A stretch of 64,000 nt of DNA, taken from Chryseobacterium endalhagicum. GTDB lineage: Bacteria > Bacteroidota > Bacteroidia > Flavobacteriales > Weeksellaceae. Shown in pieces: positions 25,095-33,674 of this stretch. The stretch is from assembly GCF_016745235.1 (NCBI RefSeq), contig NZ_JAELVM010000003.1, forward strand, positions 372,001 to 436,000, in the 5' to 3' direction. Position numbers and translations under genes: made by a program. Position 1 is the first letter of the stretch, and each line of letters starts with the position of its first letter. A model generated the notes under the pieces. It made no database searches and had not been told where the DNA came from. It saw only the letters and a list, made by a program, of their open reading frames with translations.

Positions 25095-26624
25095 TTATTC
25101 CCACTCAATCGTTGCAGGCGGCTTGCTTGAAATATCGTAAGCTACTCTGTTGATTCCTTTTACTTCGTTGATAATTCTGCTGGATACGGTATCCAGGAAC
25201 TCGTAAGGAAGTCTGCTCCACGTTGCCGTCATAAAGTCGATGGTGTTGGCAGAACGAACTACTGCTGTGTATTCGTAGGTTCTTTCATCTCCCATTACTC
25301 CTACAGATTTTACAGGAAGAAGTACTACGAAAGCCTGAGATACTTTTTCGTAAAGGTCATTTTTGTATAATTCTTCAATGAAAATATCATCCGCTTCCTG
25401 AAGGATTCTCACTTTGTCAGCATCTACAGCGCCCAATACTCTGATCCCTAATCCAGGACCCGGGAAAGGGTGTCTGTGTACCAAGTGATGCGGAATACCT
25501 AACTCCTCACCTACTTTTCTTACTTCATCCTTGAAAAGCTCTCTTAGCGGCTCTAACAATTCGAATTCCATATCTTCAGGAAGTCCTCCCACGTTGTGGT
25601 GAGACTTGATCACTGCAGATGGTCCGTTTACAGACTGGCTTTCGATAACGTCAGGGTAAATGGTTCCCTGAGCCAAGAATTTAGCGCCTTCAATTTTATG
25701 GGATTCTTCATCAAAAACGTGAATAAATTCGTTTCCGATGATCTTTCTCTTTGCTTCAGGATCGTCTACTCCTGCCAGTTTTGAAAGGAATCTTTCTTTG
25801 GCATCCACCATTTTAATGTTCATATGGAAGTGTTCTCCATAGTTGTCCATTACTTTCTGGCCTTCGTCTTTTCTTAATAACCCTGTATCTACGAAGATAC
25901 ATGTCAGCTGATCACCGATCGCTTTGTGAATTAAAACCGCAGCTACTGAAGAGTCAACGCCTCCTGAAAGTCCAAGAATCACTCTGCTGTCTCCTACTTT
26001 TTCACGGATTTCCTCAACTGTTTTTTCGATATAATTGGTCAGTTTCCAGTTTTTCTCAGCATCACAGATGGCAAAAACAAAGTTTTCAAGCATCTTTCCG
26101 CCTTCTTCTGTGTGAGATACTTCCGGGTGGAACTGTACGCAGTAGATTTTTCTGTCTTCATTGGAAATAGAAGCCATCACTCCTGATTTTGCATTCAATT
26201 CAAAACCAGCAGGAAGCTCTCCTACTTCGTCAAAGTGACTCATCCATACAATAGAATTCTGAGTCACACCTTTTAGCAAAGCATTTTCTTTGATGATATC
26301 CAGGTGTGCTTTTCCGTACTCTCCTTTTTCCCCTTTGTTTACTTTTCCGCCTAAAAGATGAGCGGTAAGCTGCATTCCGTAACAAATTCCCAACACAGGA
26401 ATCCCTTGCTCATACAACTCTTTTTCTACCAGGTGAGCATTTTCTGCATTCACAGAACTTGGTCCACCGGAAAGGATAATTCCTTTTGGCTGTTTTGCTA
26501 AAATATCCTGTAAAGGTGTATTGAAAGGAAGGATTTCAGAATATACCCCCATCTCACGGATTCTTCTTCCGATAAGCTGGTTGTACTGTGATCCGAAATC
26601 TAATATGATAATACCGTTGTTCAT
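25095..26624 (-). CDS. guaA: GMP synthase (glutamine-hydrolysing)
   Basis: A 509-residue enzyme converting XMP, ATP and glutamine to GMP. Start at MNNGIIILDFGSQ; the 21 codons upstream are repeat sequence. The N-terminal class I amidotransferase has C81 (GICYGMQL) and H166/E168 (QFHPEVSH). The ATP pyrophosphatase P-loop SGGVDSS is at 220-226. The C-terminal dimerisation domain ends in PPATIEWE, the conserved tail. It is the last gene in the purine cluster but is separated from purD by a bidirectional terminator and a heptamer array, so it may have its own promoter. Confidence 0.97.
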   Translation of the reverse strand: MNNGIIILDFGSQYNQLIGRRIREMGVYSEILPFNTPLQDILAKQPKGIILSGGPSSVNAENAHLVEKELYEQGIPVLGICYGMQLTAHLLGGKVNKGEKGEYGKAHLDIIKENALLKGVTQNSIVWMSHFDEVGELPAGFELNAKSGVMASISNEDRKIYCVQFHPEVSHTEEGGKMLENFVFAICDAEKNWKLTNYIEKTVEEIREKVGDSRVILGLSGGVDSSVAAVLIHKAIGDQLTCIFVDTGLLRKDEGQKVMDNYGEHFHMNIKMVDAKERFLSKLAGVDDPEAKRKIIGNEFIHVFDEESHKIEGAKFLAQGTIYPDVIESQSVNGPSAVIKSHHNVGGLPEDMEFELLEPLRELFKDEVRKVGEELGIPHHLVHRHPFPGPGLGIRVLGAVDADKVRILQEADDIFIEELYKNDLYEKVSQAFVVLLPVKSVGVMGDERTYEYTAVVRSANTIDFMTATWSRLPYEFLDTVSSRIINEVKGINRVAYDISSKPPATIEWE

Positions 26625-26633
26625 TTTATAAAT

Positions 26634-26748
26634 GATAATTGATGATTGATGATTGATTAATGATATCAGATACAAGATGTCAGACATCAGATTTCAGACA
26701 TGGACGTCTGGTATCTTAGATCTTGCATCTGGTATCTAATATTGACTG
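26634..26748. repeat. Inverted heptamer array between guaA and purD
   Basis: Words in strict steps of seven run from TTGATGA repeats to CAGATAC, AAGATGT, CAGACAT, CAGATTT, CAGACAT. After the axis near 26705 they continue as GGACGTC, TGGTATC, TTAGATC, TTGCATC, TGGTATC. The right arm is largely the reverse complement of the left. The word GTCTGAAATCTGATGTCT (reverse strand) is shared with the arrays at 11.1-11.65 kb. Confidence 0.88.
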
Positions 26749-26753
26749 TGTTA

Positions 26754-26788
26754 CAAAAAAAGACTTGGAAATGTTCCAAATCTTTTTT
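26754..26788. terminator. Bidirectional terminator after purD
   Basis: AAAAAAAGACTTGGAA and TTCCAAATCTTTTTT form a long stem (one mismatch) with a 3-nt loop, 12 bp from the purD stop. Confidence 0.88.
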
Positions 26789-26799
26789 CGTGATTTATT

Positions 26800-28038
26800 T
26801 TAAAACTTTCCGATGTCTTCTCTGTAGAATCCGTAATCGAAATGAATGTGGGCTGCATCTTCGTATACCTTTTTGCGGGCATCGTCGTAGGTAGCTCCTG
26901 TAGCCACAACGTTCAGAACCCGTCCGCCGTTGGAAACCACTTTATCTCCTTTTCTTACGGCACCTGCGTACAGAAGTTTGGAGTGTTTCAGTTTGTCTTC
27001 GCCTACAATTTCGTATCCTGTTTCGATGTTTCTTGGGTAACCTCCGGAACACATCACAAGACATACTGCTTTTTCGTCTTTAAACTTAAGCTCGATATCT
27101 TTTCCGTCCATACAGTCCTGGATCACATCAAGAAGATTGTTTTCCATTAGTGCCATTAACACCTGAGTTTCAGGATCTCCGAATCTCATATTGTATTCAA
27201 GAAGGTAAGTTCCGTTCTTAGTGACCATCAATCCGAAGAAGATGATTCCTTTAAAGCTGAATCCTTCTCCTTTAAGACCGTTAATGGTAGGCTCAAGGAT
27301 ATTTTTTTCAAAATCAGCATAGTGCTCCTGTGTAAAATCAGGGCTTGGCGCTACAGATCCCATACCTCCTGTGTTTGGTCCTGTATCACCGTTTCCGGCT
27401 TTTTTATAATCTTTTGCAGCGATACAAGGGAAAATCTTTTCACCGTTTGAGAATGCAATGATTGAAGCCTCAAAACCTTGTAAATATTCTTCGATAACCA
27501 GACGGATTCCCGCATCTCCATAAATTCTTCTGATCATGAAATCATGGATCGTAGCTTCAGCTTCTTCAAGGTTATCACAAATGACAACTCCTTTTCCGCC
27601 TGCCAGACCACTAGCCTTGATTACCAAAGGATACTGCTGTGTCTGCACATACTCTTTAGCATCATTGTATGAATCAAATACCACTGCTTTAGCGGTTTTG
27701 ATATCATAGGTCTGCATAAATTTCTTAGAGAAAGCCTTACTTCCTTCCAGACTTGCTACTTTTTGGTTCGGTCCGAAAACTTTAAGATCGTGCTTTTTGA
27801 ATTCATCCTTCAACCCTGCAACAAGCGGAGCCTCCGGGCCTACGATCGTAAGATCCACCTTTTCTTTAATGGCGAAGTCTCTCAGTTCTTTGATTTCGGA
27901 TAAATGAACATTTTTCCCTATTACATCGGTGGTAGCATTACCATTAGCAAAAAACATTTTAGAAATTCTCGGGTCATTCTGAAGCTTTGCTGCTAAAGCA
28001 GATTCTCTACCGCCTTCACCTATGATTAATATTCTCAT
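26800..28038 (-). CDS. purD: Phosphoribosylamine-glycine ligase
   Basis: A 412-residue ATP-grasp ligase that makes glycinamide ribonucleotide from phosphoribosylamine and glycine. N-domain MRILIIGEGGRESALA; ATP-grasp segments KASGLAGGKGVVI and EEYLQGFEASI; the PNTGGMGS loop; and MRFGDPETQV for metal binding. Length is normal. It has its own promoter just upstream (28066-28097) as well as lying 88 bp downstream of purH, so both read-through and independent transcription are possible. Confidence 0.97.
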   Translation of the reverse strand: MRILIIGEGGRESALAAKLQNDPRISKMFFANGNATTDVIGKNVHLSEIKELRDFAIKEKVDLTIVGPEAPLVAGLKDEFKKHDLKVFGPNQKVASLEGSKAFSKKFMQTYDIKTAKAVVFDSYNDAKEYVQTQQYPLVIKASGLAGGKGVVICDNLEEAEATIHDFMIRRIYGDAGIRLVIEEYLQGFEASIIAFSNGEKIFPCIAAKDYKKAGNGDTGPNTGGMGSVAPSPDFTQEHYADFEKNILEPTINGLKGEGFSFKGIIFFGLMVTKNGTYLLEYNMRFGDPETQVLMALMENNLLDVIQDCMDGKDIELKFKDEKAVCLVMCSGGYPRNIETGYEIVGEDKLKHSKLLYAGAVRKGDKVVSNGGRVLNVVATGATYDDARKKVYEDAAHIHFDYGFYREDIGKF

Positions 28039-28065
28039 ACTTTATTTATTATCTAGTCTAATTTA

Positions 28066-28097
28066 CAAATATATAATTTTGAATGCTATAAAAACAA
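28066..28097 (-). promoter_or_regulatory. Promoter of purD, TTG-N21-TATATTTG
   Basis: On the minus strand TTG (28095-28097), a 21-bp spacer and TATATTTG (28066-28073) fit the flavobacterial consensus. The predicted leader is about 22 nt. Confidence 0.65.
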
Positions 28098-28126
28098 TCC
28101 CAAATTATTTTTTAATTCTATTTTAA

Positions 28127-29644
28127 TTAGTGTAAAAAATGTCTAACACCAGTAAACATCATTGGAATACTGTGTTCATTAGCAGCTTCAATGCTGTCCT
28201 GATCTTTTACACTTCCACCCGGCTGGATGATTGCTTTGATCCCCTGTTCTGCACAGAAATCCACTACATCACGGAAAGGGAAAAATGCGTCAGAAGCCAA
28301 TACAAGATCTCCGGAGAATTTCTCTTTTGCTCTTTCAATAGCCTGCTGCGTAGCCCAGATTCTGTTAACCTGTCCGCCACCGATTCCGAAGGCCTGAATG
28401 CCATTGGAAACAACGATTGCGTTTGATTTTACATATTTTACGACTCTCTGAGAGAAAAGAAGGGCTTTTTTCTGCTCTTCTGATGGCTGTACCTCAGTTA
28501 CCACTTTGATATCATCAGAGAAATGGGTGTCATTATCCTGAACCAGGATGCCACCGTCGATCTTCACCCAGGTCTGTTTGTCAGAAACAGGGTTTACGAT
28601 TTTTATGATTCTAAGGTTTTTCTTTTTTCTTAAAACTTCAAGAGCAGCTTCATCAAAATCCGGAGCCATTACGATCTCAAGGAATGTTTTGTTTAATTCT
28701 TCAGCTGTTGCTGCGTCGATCTTGTAGTTCATTGCAACAATTCCGCCAAAAATAGAAACCGGATCACATTCGAAAGTTTTCTGATAGGTTTCCAAAGCTG
28801 AAGTTCCGATGGCTACTCCACAAGGGGTAGAGTGCTTCACTGCACAACAGGCCATTTCTTCTTTGAACTCAGTGACAACTTTCCAGCAAAGGTCCATATC
28901 ACGAAGGTTGTTGAAAGAAAGTTCTTTACCACCCAGCTGTTCGAAATCTTTCATCGCTCCGTTCTCAAAGGTAGAAACGTAGTAAGCAGCAGTCTGGTGA
29001 GGGTTTTCGCCGTATCTTAAATCTGATACTTTTTTGTAGGAAGCATTAAGATAAGTTGGATATTCTTCATCTAAAAGCATTCTTGAAATAGCAGCATCAT
29101 AAGCTGAAGTAAGGTTGAATACTTTTCCGGCAAGTTTTTTACGGGTTTCAATGTATGAATCTCCGTTCTGTTCCATTTCAAGTCTTACTGTTGCGTAATC
29201 TTCCACATCAGTAATTACGGTAACGGAATCGAAATTTTTAGCTGCCGAACGAAGCATTGAAGGGCCTCCGATATCGATAAACTCTACTTTTTCGTGTAAA
29301 GAAATGTCTTTGTTTACATTTTCAAAGAAAGGGTAAAGGTTTACGATCACCATGTCGATCAGATCTATTCCGTGCTCCTGAACGGTTCTCATATGCTCTT
29401 CATTGGCACGAACAGCCAAAAGACCTCCGTGAACTTTCGGGTGAAGGGTTTTCACTCTTCCGTCCAGCATTTCAGGGAAATTAGTCACCTCATCAATCTG
29501 AATCGGATTTAAACCAGCGTCTTTCAAATGTTTGAAGGTTCCTCCTGTGGAGATCAACTCATAATTCTGGGCTTCCAGAAACTGGGCGAACTCTGTCAAT
29601 CCGCTTTTGTCTGAAACACTGATTAAAACTCTCTTTTTACTCAT
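28127..29644 (-). CDS. purH: Bifunctional AICAR formyltransferase / IMP cyclohydrolase
   Basis: 505 residues from MSKKRVLISVSDKSG; the 27 codons before it lie in a hairpin repeat. The N-terminal MGS-like IMP cyclohydrolase domain (1-~195) starts VLISVSDKSGL. The C-terminal AICAR transformylase carries the catalytic K-H pair in AVKHSTPCG and ends in the conserved GVRHFLH tail. It catalyses the last two steps of IMP synthesis. Downstream of purN with a repeat-rich 285-bp spacer. Confidence 0.97.
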   Translation of the reverse strand: MSKKRVLISVSDKSGLTEFAQFLEAQNYELISTGGTFKHLKDAGLNPIQIDEVTNFPEMLDGRVKTLHPKVHGGLLAVRANEEHMRTVQEHGIDLIDMVIVNLYPFFENVNKDISLHEKVEFIDIGGPSMLRSAAKNFDSVTVITDVEDYATVRLEMEQNGDSYIETRKKLAGKVFNLTSAYDAAISRMLLDEEYPTYLNASYKKVSDLRYGENPHQTAAYYVSTFENGAMKDFEQLGGKELSFNNLRDMDLCWKVVTEFKEEMACCAVKHSTPCGVAIGTSALETYQKTFECDPVSIFGGIVAMNYKIDAATAEELNKTFLEIVMAPDFDEAALEVLRKKKNLRIIKIVNPVSDKQTWVKIDGGILVQDNDTHFSDDIKVVTEVQPSEEQKKALLFSQRVVKYVKSNAIVVSNGIQAFGIGGGQVNRIWATQQAIERAKEKFSGDLVLASDAFFPFRDVVDFCAEQGIKAIIQPGGSVKDQDSIEAANEHSIPMMFTGVRHFLH

Positions 29645-29661
29645 TTTTACTTTCAGTTTTT

Positions 29662-29822
29662 CGCAGGGTTTCATCCTGCGTTTGTTTAATTTGTCCTTGG
29701 GGATTTTTTTTACATAGGATTTCATCCTATGCTTGATTAAATCGTCCCTTCGGGACTCTTGCTTTCAATTTTTACTTTTTACAGCTATTTCAAACTGTAG
29801 CCCGGCCTTTCACCCCCGGACT
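29662..29822. repeat. REP-like hairpin array between purH and purN
   Basis: Two tandem units of about 50 bp each hold a hairpin with TTTCATCC in the loop side (CGCAGGGTTTCATCCTGCG, 29662-29680; CATAGGATTTCATCCTATG, 29713-29731). Each is followed by a second hairpin: degenerate GTCCTTGGGGAT near 29692, and perfect GTCCCTTCGGGAC at 29744-29756. A third, diverged unit pairs ACAG/CTGT and CCGG/CCGG at 29780-29822. Compensatory changes in the stems indicate that structure is selected. Confidence 0.8.
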
Positions 29823-29850
29823 TATTTTTATTTACTTAGATTTCTTTTTT

Positions 29851-29930
29851 AATGTAACAATGGATCAGTCTAGCAATGTAACAATGAATTTAATGGGTAA
29901 ACTGGTACATTGTTATATTGGTACATTATC
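29851..29930. repeat. Degenerate octamer array, copy 1 (purN 3' end)
   Basis: Words in steps of eight: AATGTAAC, AATGGATC, AGTCTAGC, AATGTAAC, AATGAATT, then TAATGGGT, AAACTGGT, ACATTGTT, ATATTGGT, ACATTATC. The second half resembles the reverse complement of the first, so the tract is an inverted pair of octamer arms. It abuts the purN stop codon. Confidence 0.85.
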
Positions 29931-30496
29931 TATTGATTTCCTAACACTTTATTGATCGCTTTCGGAAATATCTCATATTCAATATGATGAACTTTTTCTG
30001 CAACGGTGTCCGGAGTATCTTCAGCGGTTACTTCAAAAGATTTCTGAAGAATGGCTTCTCCTTCGTCAATTCCCGGAGTTACAAAATGTACCGTGGCTCC
30101 ACTTTCTTTTTCTCCGGCTTCAATAACTGCGTTGTGAACATGCATTCCCCACATTCCCTTTCCTCCGAATTTCGGAAGCAGTGCCGGGTGGATATTGATG
30201 ATCTTTCCCGTCCAGTTTTCACAGAATTCAGGTTTTAAAATGGATAGGAATCCTGCCAATACGATCAGATCTGTATCTTTTGGAATGACATTCGCCAGTT
30301 CACTGCTGAAATTCTTTCCTCTTGGAATCAGAATGTTGTCTATGTTATGATTTTTGGCTCTTTCCAGTCCGTAACATTCTCTGTCTGCCACTACCAGAGA
30401 TACTTTTGCATTTTGGATCTCTCCACTCTCAATAGTATCTATGATTCTCTGCAGATTGGTGCCGGAACCTGAAACGAGTATAACTAAATTTTTCAT
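29930..30496 (-). CDS. purN: Phosphoribosylglycinamide formyltransferase
   Basis: A 188-residue 10-formyl-THF-dependent GAR transformylase. LVSGSGTNLQRII at the N-terminus binds phosphate, INIHPALLPKFGG has the catalytic N-H pair, and VHFVTPGIDEGEAI has the catalytic aspartate. Length is typical. It lies between purM and purH on the same strand, with octamer arrays on both sides. Confidence 0.97.
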   Translation of the reverse strand: MKNLVILVSGSGTNLQRIIDTIESGEIQNAKVSLVVADRECYGLERAKNHNIDNILIPRGKNFSSELANVIPKDTDLIVLAGFLSILKPEFCENWTGKIINIHPALLPKFGGKGMWGMHVHNAVIEAGEKESGATVHFVTPGIDEGEAILQKSFEVTAEDTPDTVAEKVHHIEYEIFPKAINKVLGNQ

Positions 30497-30501
30497 GCTG
30501 T

Positions 30502-30582
30502 TAATGTAACAATGTATCAGTCTAGCAATGTAACAATGAATTCAATTGGTACACTGGTACATTGATCAATTGTTATATTGCT
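30502..30582. repeat. Degenerate octamer array, copy 2 (purN-purM)
   Basis: AATGTAAC, AATGTATC, AGTCTAGC, AATGTAAC, AATGAATT, then CAATTGGT, ACACTGGT, ACATTGAT, CAATTGTT, ATATTGCT in phase of eight. The array runs into purM and supplies its last codons and stop (30573). Confidence 0.87.
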
Positions 30583-31565
30583 AAATCAATCTTTTCGTTT
30601 TCTTCCGTGATCTCTCCGATTTCGTAAGCATCGTCTAAAAGGTGTAATACTTTCTCGGCGTGGTCAGCATCAGCAACGATGATCATTCCTACTCCCATAT
30701 TGAAAGTTCCGAACATTTCTTCACGGGATACACCGCCTCTTTTTTCCAGTTCAAGCATTACGCTAGGAATTTTGATTTTGGCAGCATCAATGGAAGCACA
30801 AAGTCCTTCAGGAATAATTCTCGGAACGTTCTCATAAAGACCACCTCCTGTAATGTGAGCGATACCGCATACTTTTACTTCTTCAAGAACTTTGTGGATT
30901 TCTTTGTAGTACAGTCTTGTAGGCACTAAAAGAGTTTCGTATAAAGGTTTTCCTTCGAATTCTTCTTCAAAATCCGGGAATACTTTTCTTACCAGTGAAA
31001 ATCCGTTAGAGTGGAATCCTGAGCTTGGAAGGGCAATGATCTTGTTTCCTGCTTTAATTGTAGAACCGTCAATGATCTGATCTTTTTCAACGATCCCTAC
31101 ACAGAATCCTGCTACATCATAATCTCCCGGCTGGTACATTCCAGGCATTTCGGCAGTTTCCCCACCAATCAATGCACAGTTGTTATCTTTACATGCTTCC
31201 ACCATTCCAAGAACGATTTCGGCAGCAATTTCTGAATCAAGTTTTCCACATGCCAGATAATCCAAAAAGAATAATGGCTTGGCACCGTGGCAAAGGATAT
31301 CATTGGCACACATCGCGAAACAGTCGATACCGATAGAACCGTATTTTTTGGTATCCAATGCTACTTTAAGCTTTGTTCCTACTCCGTCTGTTCCAGAAAC
31401 CAGCACAGGATTTTTATATCCTCCGATCTCATAGAAAGCACCAAAACTTCCCAAATGGTTCAATACATTTGAGTTGTGGGTTTCTCCAACCGCTTTTTTG
31501 ATCTTGTCAACCGTTTTGTATCCTTCTTCTTTGTCTACGCCTGCTGATTTGTAAGTGTTGCTCAT
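30573..31565 (-). CDS. purM: Phosphoribosylformylglycinamidine cyclo-ligase
   Basis: A 330-residue AIR synthetase of the PurM/SelD/ThiL superfamily that closes the imidazole ring using ATP. Start at MSNTYKSAGVD; nine in-frame codons upstream lie in the octamer array. SGTDGVGTKLKVA is the ATP-binding loop, with ETAEMPGMY and the conserved AHITGGG further on. First of the visible purine genes. The 3' end has been overwritten by the octamer array yet keeps an intact stop. Confidence 0.96.
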   Translation of the reverse strand: MSNTYKSAGVDKEEGYKTVDKIKKAVGETHNSNVLNHLGSFGAFYEIGGYKNPVLVSGTDGVGTKLKVALDTKKYGSIGIDCFAMCANDILCHGAKPLFFLDYLACGKLDSEIAAEIVLGMVEACKDNNCALIGGETAEMPGMYQPGDYDVAGFCVGIVEKDQIIDGSTIKAGNKIIALPSSGFHSNGFSLVRKVFPDFEEEFEGKPLYETLLVPTRLYYKEIHKVLEEVKVCGIAHITGGGLYENVPRIIPEGLCASIDAAKIKIPSVMLELEKRGGVSREEMFGTFNMGVGMIIVADADHAEKVLHLLDDAYEIGEITEENEKIDLAI

Positions 31566-31582
31566 GTTTAATAATTTATAAT

Positions 31583-31672
31583 AATCTAGCAATGTAACAG
31601 TCTAATTAATGTAACAATGAATTGAATTGTTAGATTGATACATTGATCAATTGGTACATTATATCTTTACTT
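31583..31672. repeat. Degenerate octamer array, copy 3 (upstream of purM)
   Basis: AATGTAAC, AGTCTAAT and AATGTAAC in the left half are followed by GAATTGTT, AGATTGAT, ACATTGAT, CAATTGGT in steps of eight, with one 9-nt step. It lies in the leader/promoter region of purM. Confidence 0.8.
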
Positions 31673-31692
31673 TTTATCAGATTTTCGAAAAT

Positions 31693-31724
31693 AAAAAAGC
31701 CGACAATCTTGGTAGATTATCGGC
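31693..31724 (-). terminator. Terminator of the FMN reductase gene
   Basis: GCCGACAATCT and AGATTATCGGC pair with one mismatch. On the minus strand the stem is followed by a T-run. It insulates the FMN reductase gene from purM. Confidence 0.88.
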
Positions 31725-31853
31725 CGTTATATTATCTCAGAATTTCAGAGCCCATAGTTTTCCCTTTCTTTGAAAAACATTCTTTAAAAGTGGTCTGAAT
31801 TTTCATCTCTTTTCTTTTTGCAAAAATAGTAATTTTAAATTAATATTCAAACT

Positions 31854-32405
31854 CTATTTTTCAAGGATCGTTTCAATGGCTGAAATCTTCTTTATTTTTT
31901 CTCTTAATTCGCTGTTTTTCTCCTCATTAGAAATCTTCTGAGCTGCTTTATCAAAGTTGTCATTAAAGAAAGGCAATGAAAATGTTTCTACAATATTTCC
32001 ACCATGGAAAGGGAAACGCTTGGATGCAGCTTCCAGAACCCCGGCTCCACCTCTTCCTCCGGGAGAGGTAGACATCAGTAACATCGGTACTTCATTCCAA
32101 ACGGTTCTGTCCTTGATTCTCGATACCCAGTCGAACACATTTTTAAAGGCTGTAGAATAAGTTCCGTTGTGCTCCGGCAATGCAACCAGAAGGAGGTTAG
32201 CTCCATCTATTTTTGCTGCAAAATCCTTTGCTTCCTGAGGAACTCCGCCTGCCAGTTCTCTTTCGTGCTTATAGATCGGCATTTCAAAAGGGTTCAGGTC
32301 TACGACTTCTACTTCTGCATTCTCAAATAATGATGATGCATAAGCCACTAACTGTCTGTTCATTGAAGCATCCGAATTGCTTCCTGCTATTGCTAAAACT
32401 TTCAT
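31854..32405 (-). CDS. NAD(P)H-dependent FMN reductase
   Basis: A 183-residue flavodoxin-like FMN_red family enzyme. The phosphate-binding loop is IAGSNSDASMNRQL at residues 5-18, the YxHE-type segment is PIYKHEREL, PEHNGTYSTAFKNVFDW contacts the flavin, and SPGGRGG closes it. It reduces FMN or quinones with NAD(P)H in the cytoplasm. Next to a pirin gene and near the HxlR/azoreductase pair, so it fits a small redox-stress neighbourhood. Own promoter and own terminator. Confidence 0.9.
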   Translation of the reverse strand: MKVLAIAGSNSDASMNRQLVAYASSLFENAEVEVVDLNPFEMPIYKHERELAGGVPQEAKDFAAKIDGANLLLVALPEHNGTYSTAFKNVFDWVSRIKDRTVWNEVPMLLMSTSPGGRGGAGVLEAASKRFPFHGGNIVETFSLPFFNDNFDKAAQKISNEEKNSELREKIKKISAIETILEK

Positions 32406-32430
32406 TTATTTTTATCTATTTTTTAATGTA

Positions 32431-32438
32431 CAAATTTA
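32431..32438 (-). promoter_or_regulatory. Promoter -7 box of FMN reductase
   Basis: TAAATTTG on the minus strand, 25 nt before the start codon, is a perfect TAnnTTTG match. It lies in the 37-bp gap to the pirin gene, so the two genes are not purely co-transcribed. Confidence 0.6.
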
Positions 32439-32442
32439 ATTT

Positions 32443-33171
32443 TTATTTAAGATAAGCCGGCAGGTCCATTGGAACTTCCATTAAAAGGATCTCAGCATCG
32501 TCTATGGCTTCAATATTAAAGCTCTGGGTGTCCCAAATACCTAATCCGTCTCTTTCATTCAATATTCTGTCTCCTACTTTTGCACTTCCTTTTAAAACAA
32601 AGGCATATACTCCGTTTCCTTTTTTGTTAAGCATATAATTCTTACCGTTTCCGGCTTTGAAATTAGCCAGATTAAACCATGCATCCTGATGGATCCATAC
32701 ACCGTCATCATTTTTGTTTGGAGAAAGGATCTGCTGGAATCCGTTGATCTTTTCGCCTTCTTTTATGCTTTTCTGATCGTATCTTGGTTCAACATTCAGT
32801 TCTTTAGGGAAAACCCAGATCTGAAGAAACTTCACTGCCTCATCTTTATTTTTATTGTATTCGCTGTGCATGACACCTGTTCCGGCACTCATCACCTGAA
32901 TTTCTCCTTTTTTGATAACCGCTGTAGTTCCCATGGAGTCTTTGTGTTCCAGATCTCCTTCCAACGGAATTGAAATAATTTCCATATCCCTGTGGGGATG
33001 TGTCCCGAATCCCATTCCCTGCGAAACGGTGTCGTCATTCAACACTCTTAGTACTCCAAAATTCGTTCTGTCTTTGTTTTGATAGTTGGCAAAACTGAAT
33101 GTGTGGTAGCTGTTTAGCCAGCCGTGATCTGCGTGGCCTCTTGAATCTGCTTTATGATATACTGTTTTCAT
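32443..33171 (-). CDS. Pirin family protein (YhhW-like bicupin)
   Basis: 242 residues. The N-terminal pirin cupin holds the metal-site motif GTHPHRDMEIIS with histidines at about 57, 59 and 101 and a glutamate at 103 (GTGVMHSEYN). The C-terminal half is the second cupin. YhhW-type pirins have quercetinase activity; others regulate redox enzymes. Cytoplasmic. Upstream of the FMN reductase gene on the same strand. Confidence 0.92.
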   Translation of the reverse strand: MKTVYHKADSRGHADHGWLNSYHTFSFANYQNKDRTNFGVLRVLNDDTVSQGMGFGTHPHRDMEIISIPLEGDLEHKDSMGTTAVIKKGEIQVMSAGTGVMHSEYNKNKDEAVKFLQIWVFPKELNVEPRYDQKSIKEGEKINGFQQILSPNKNDDGVWIHQDAWFNLANFKAGNGKNYMLNKKGNGVYAFVLKGSAKVGDRILNERDGLGIWDTQSFNIEAIDDAEILLMEVPMDLPAYLK

Positions 33172-33191
33172 ACTGTGATTATTTTATGGTA

Positions 33192-33199
33192 CAAATGTA
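33192..33199 (-). promoter_or_regulatory. Promoter -7 box of pirin gene
   Basis: TACATTTG on the minus strand lies 20 nt before the pirin ATG. No clear TTG at the ideal distance. Confidence 0.55.
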
Positions 33200-33296
33200 G
33201 TGGATAGAAGCTTTTGAAAGTGTTGATGTAGGTTAAGAAAGGATTTTTTGCACTAAAAGAAATGAAAATTGTGATTGTTTTTGGTAATGTTTTTTG

Positions 33297-33672
33297 GATA
33301 AACGCAAAGGCGCAAGAAATTACTCTTCTTTGAATCTTTTTAAGGCGCAAGGATTTTATCAAAGATAAAATTGTTTGAGGATATAAATTGGTTTTGAAAT
33401 GTATAATTTTCTTATCTCGCGGATCTGGCAGATTGAGCTAATTTATAAAATACATTTATCTGTGTTATCTGCAAAATCTGTGGGAAAATATGTTGCAAAC
33501 CTTATTTAAACGAATGATGTGATATTTTATATTTGGGCTAAAGCCGTTCTAATGCAGCATATTTTAAAGCGGGCTAAAGCCCGCTCCTATTGAGTTTTTT
33601 TAAGAATATTTTCTGGATAAACGCATATGTTGTTATCTCTCGCGGATCTGGCAGATTGGGCGGATTGGTAAT
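33297..33672. repeat. Long dispersed repeat, copy A (no nested insertion)
   Basis: The 503-bp gap between pirin and HxlR holds a ~300-bp diverged copy (33297-33600) of the unit that is in tandem at 34.84-35.83 kb. It includes the palindrome GCGGGCTAAAGCCCGC (33569-33584). A truncated restart of the unit follows at 33612-33672. Copy A lacks the AACCATTAAG-bounded segment present in the other two. Confidence 0.85.
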
Positions 33673-33674
33673 GG

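Noticed and set aside
28040..31853. Purine riboswitch controlling the pur genes
   Set aside because: I could not find the conserved three-way junction core in any spacer; those spacers are instead filled by octamer arrays and REP-like hairpins.
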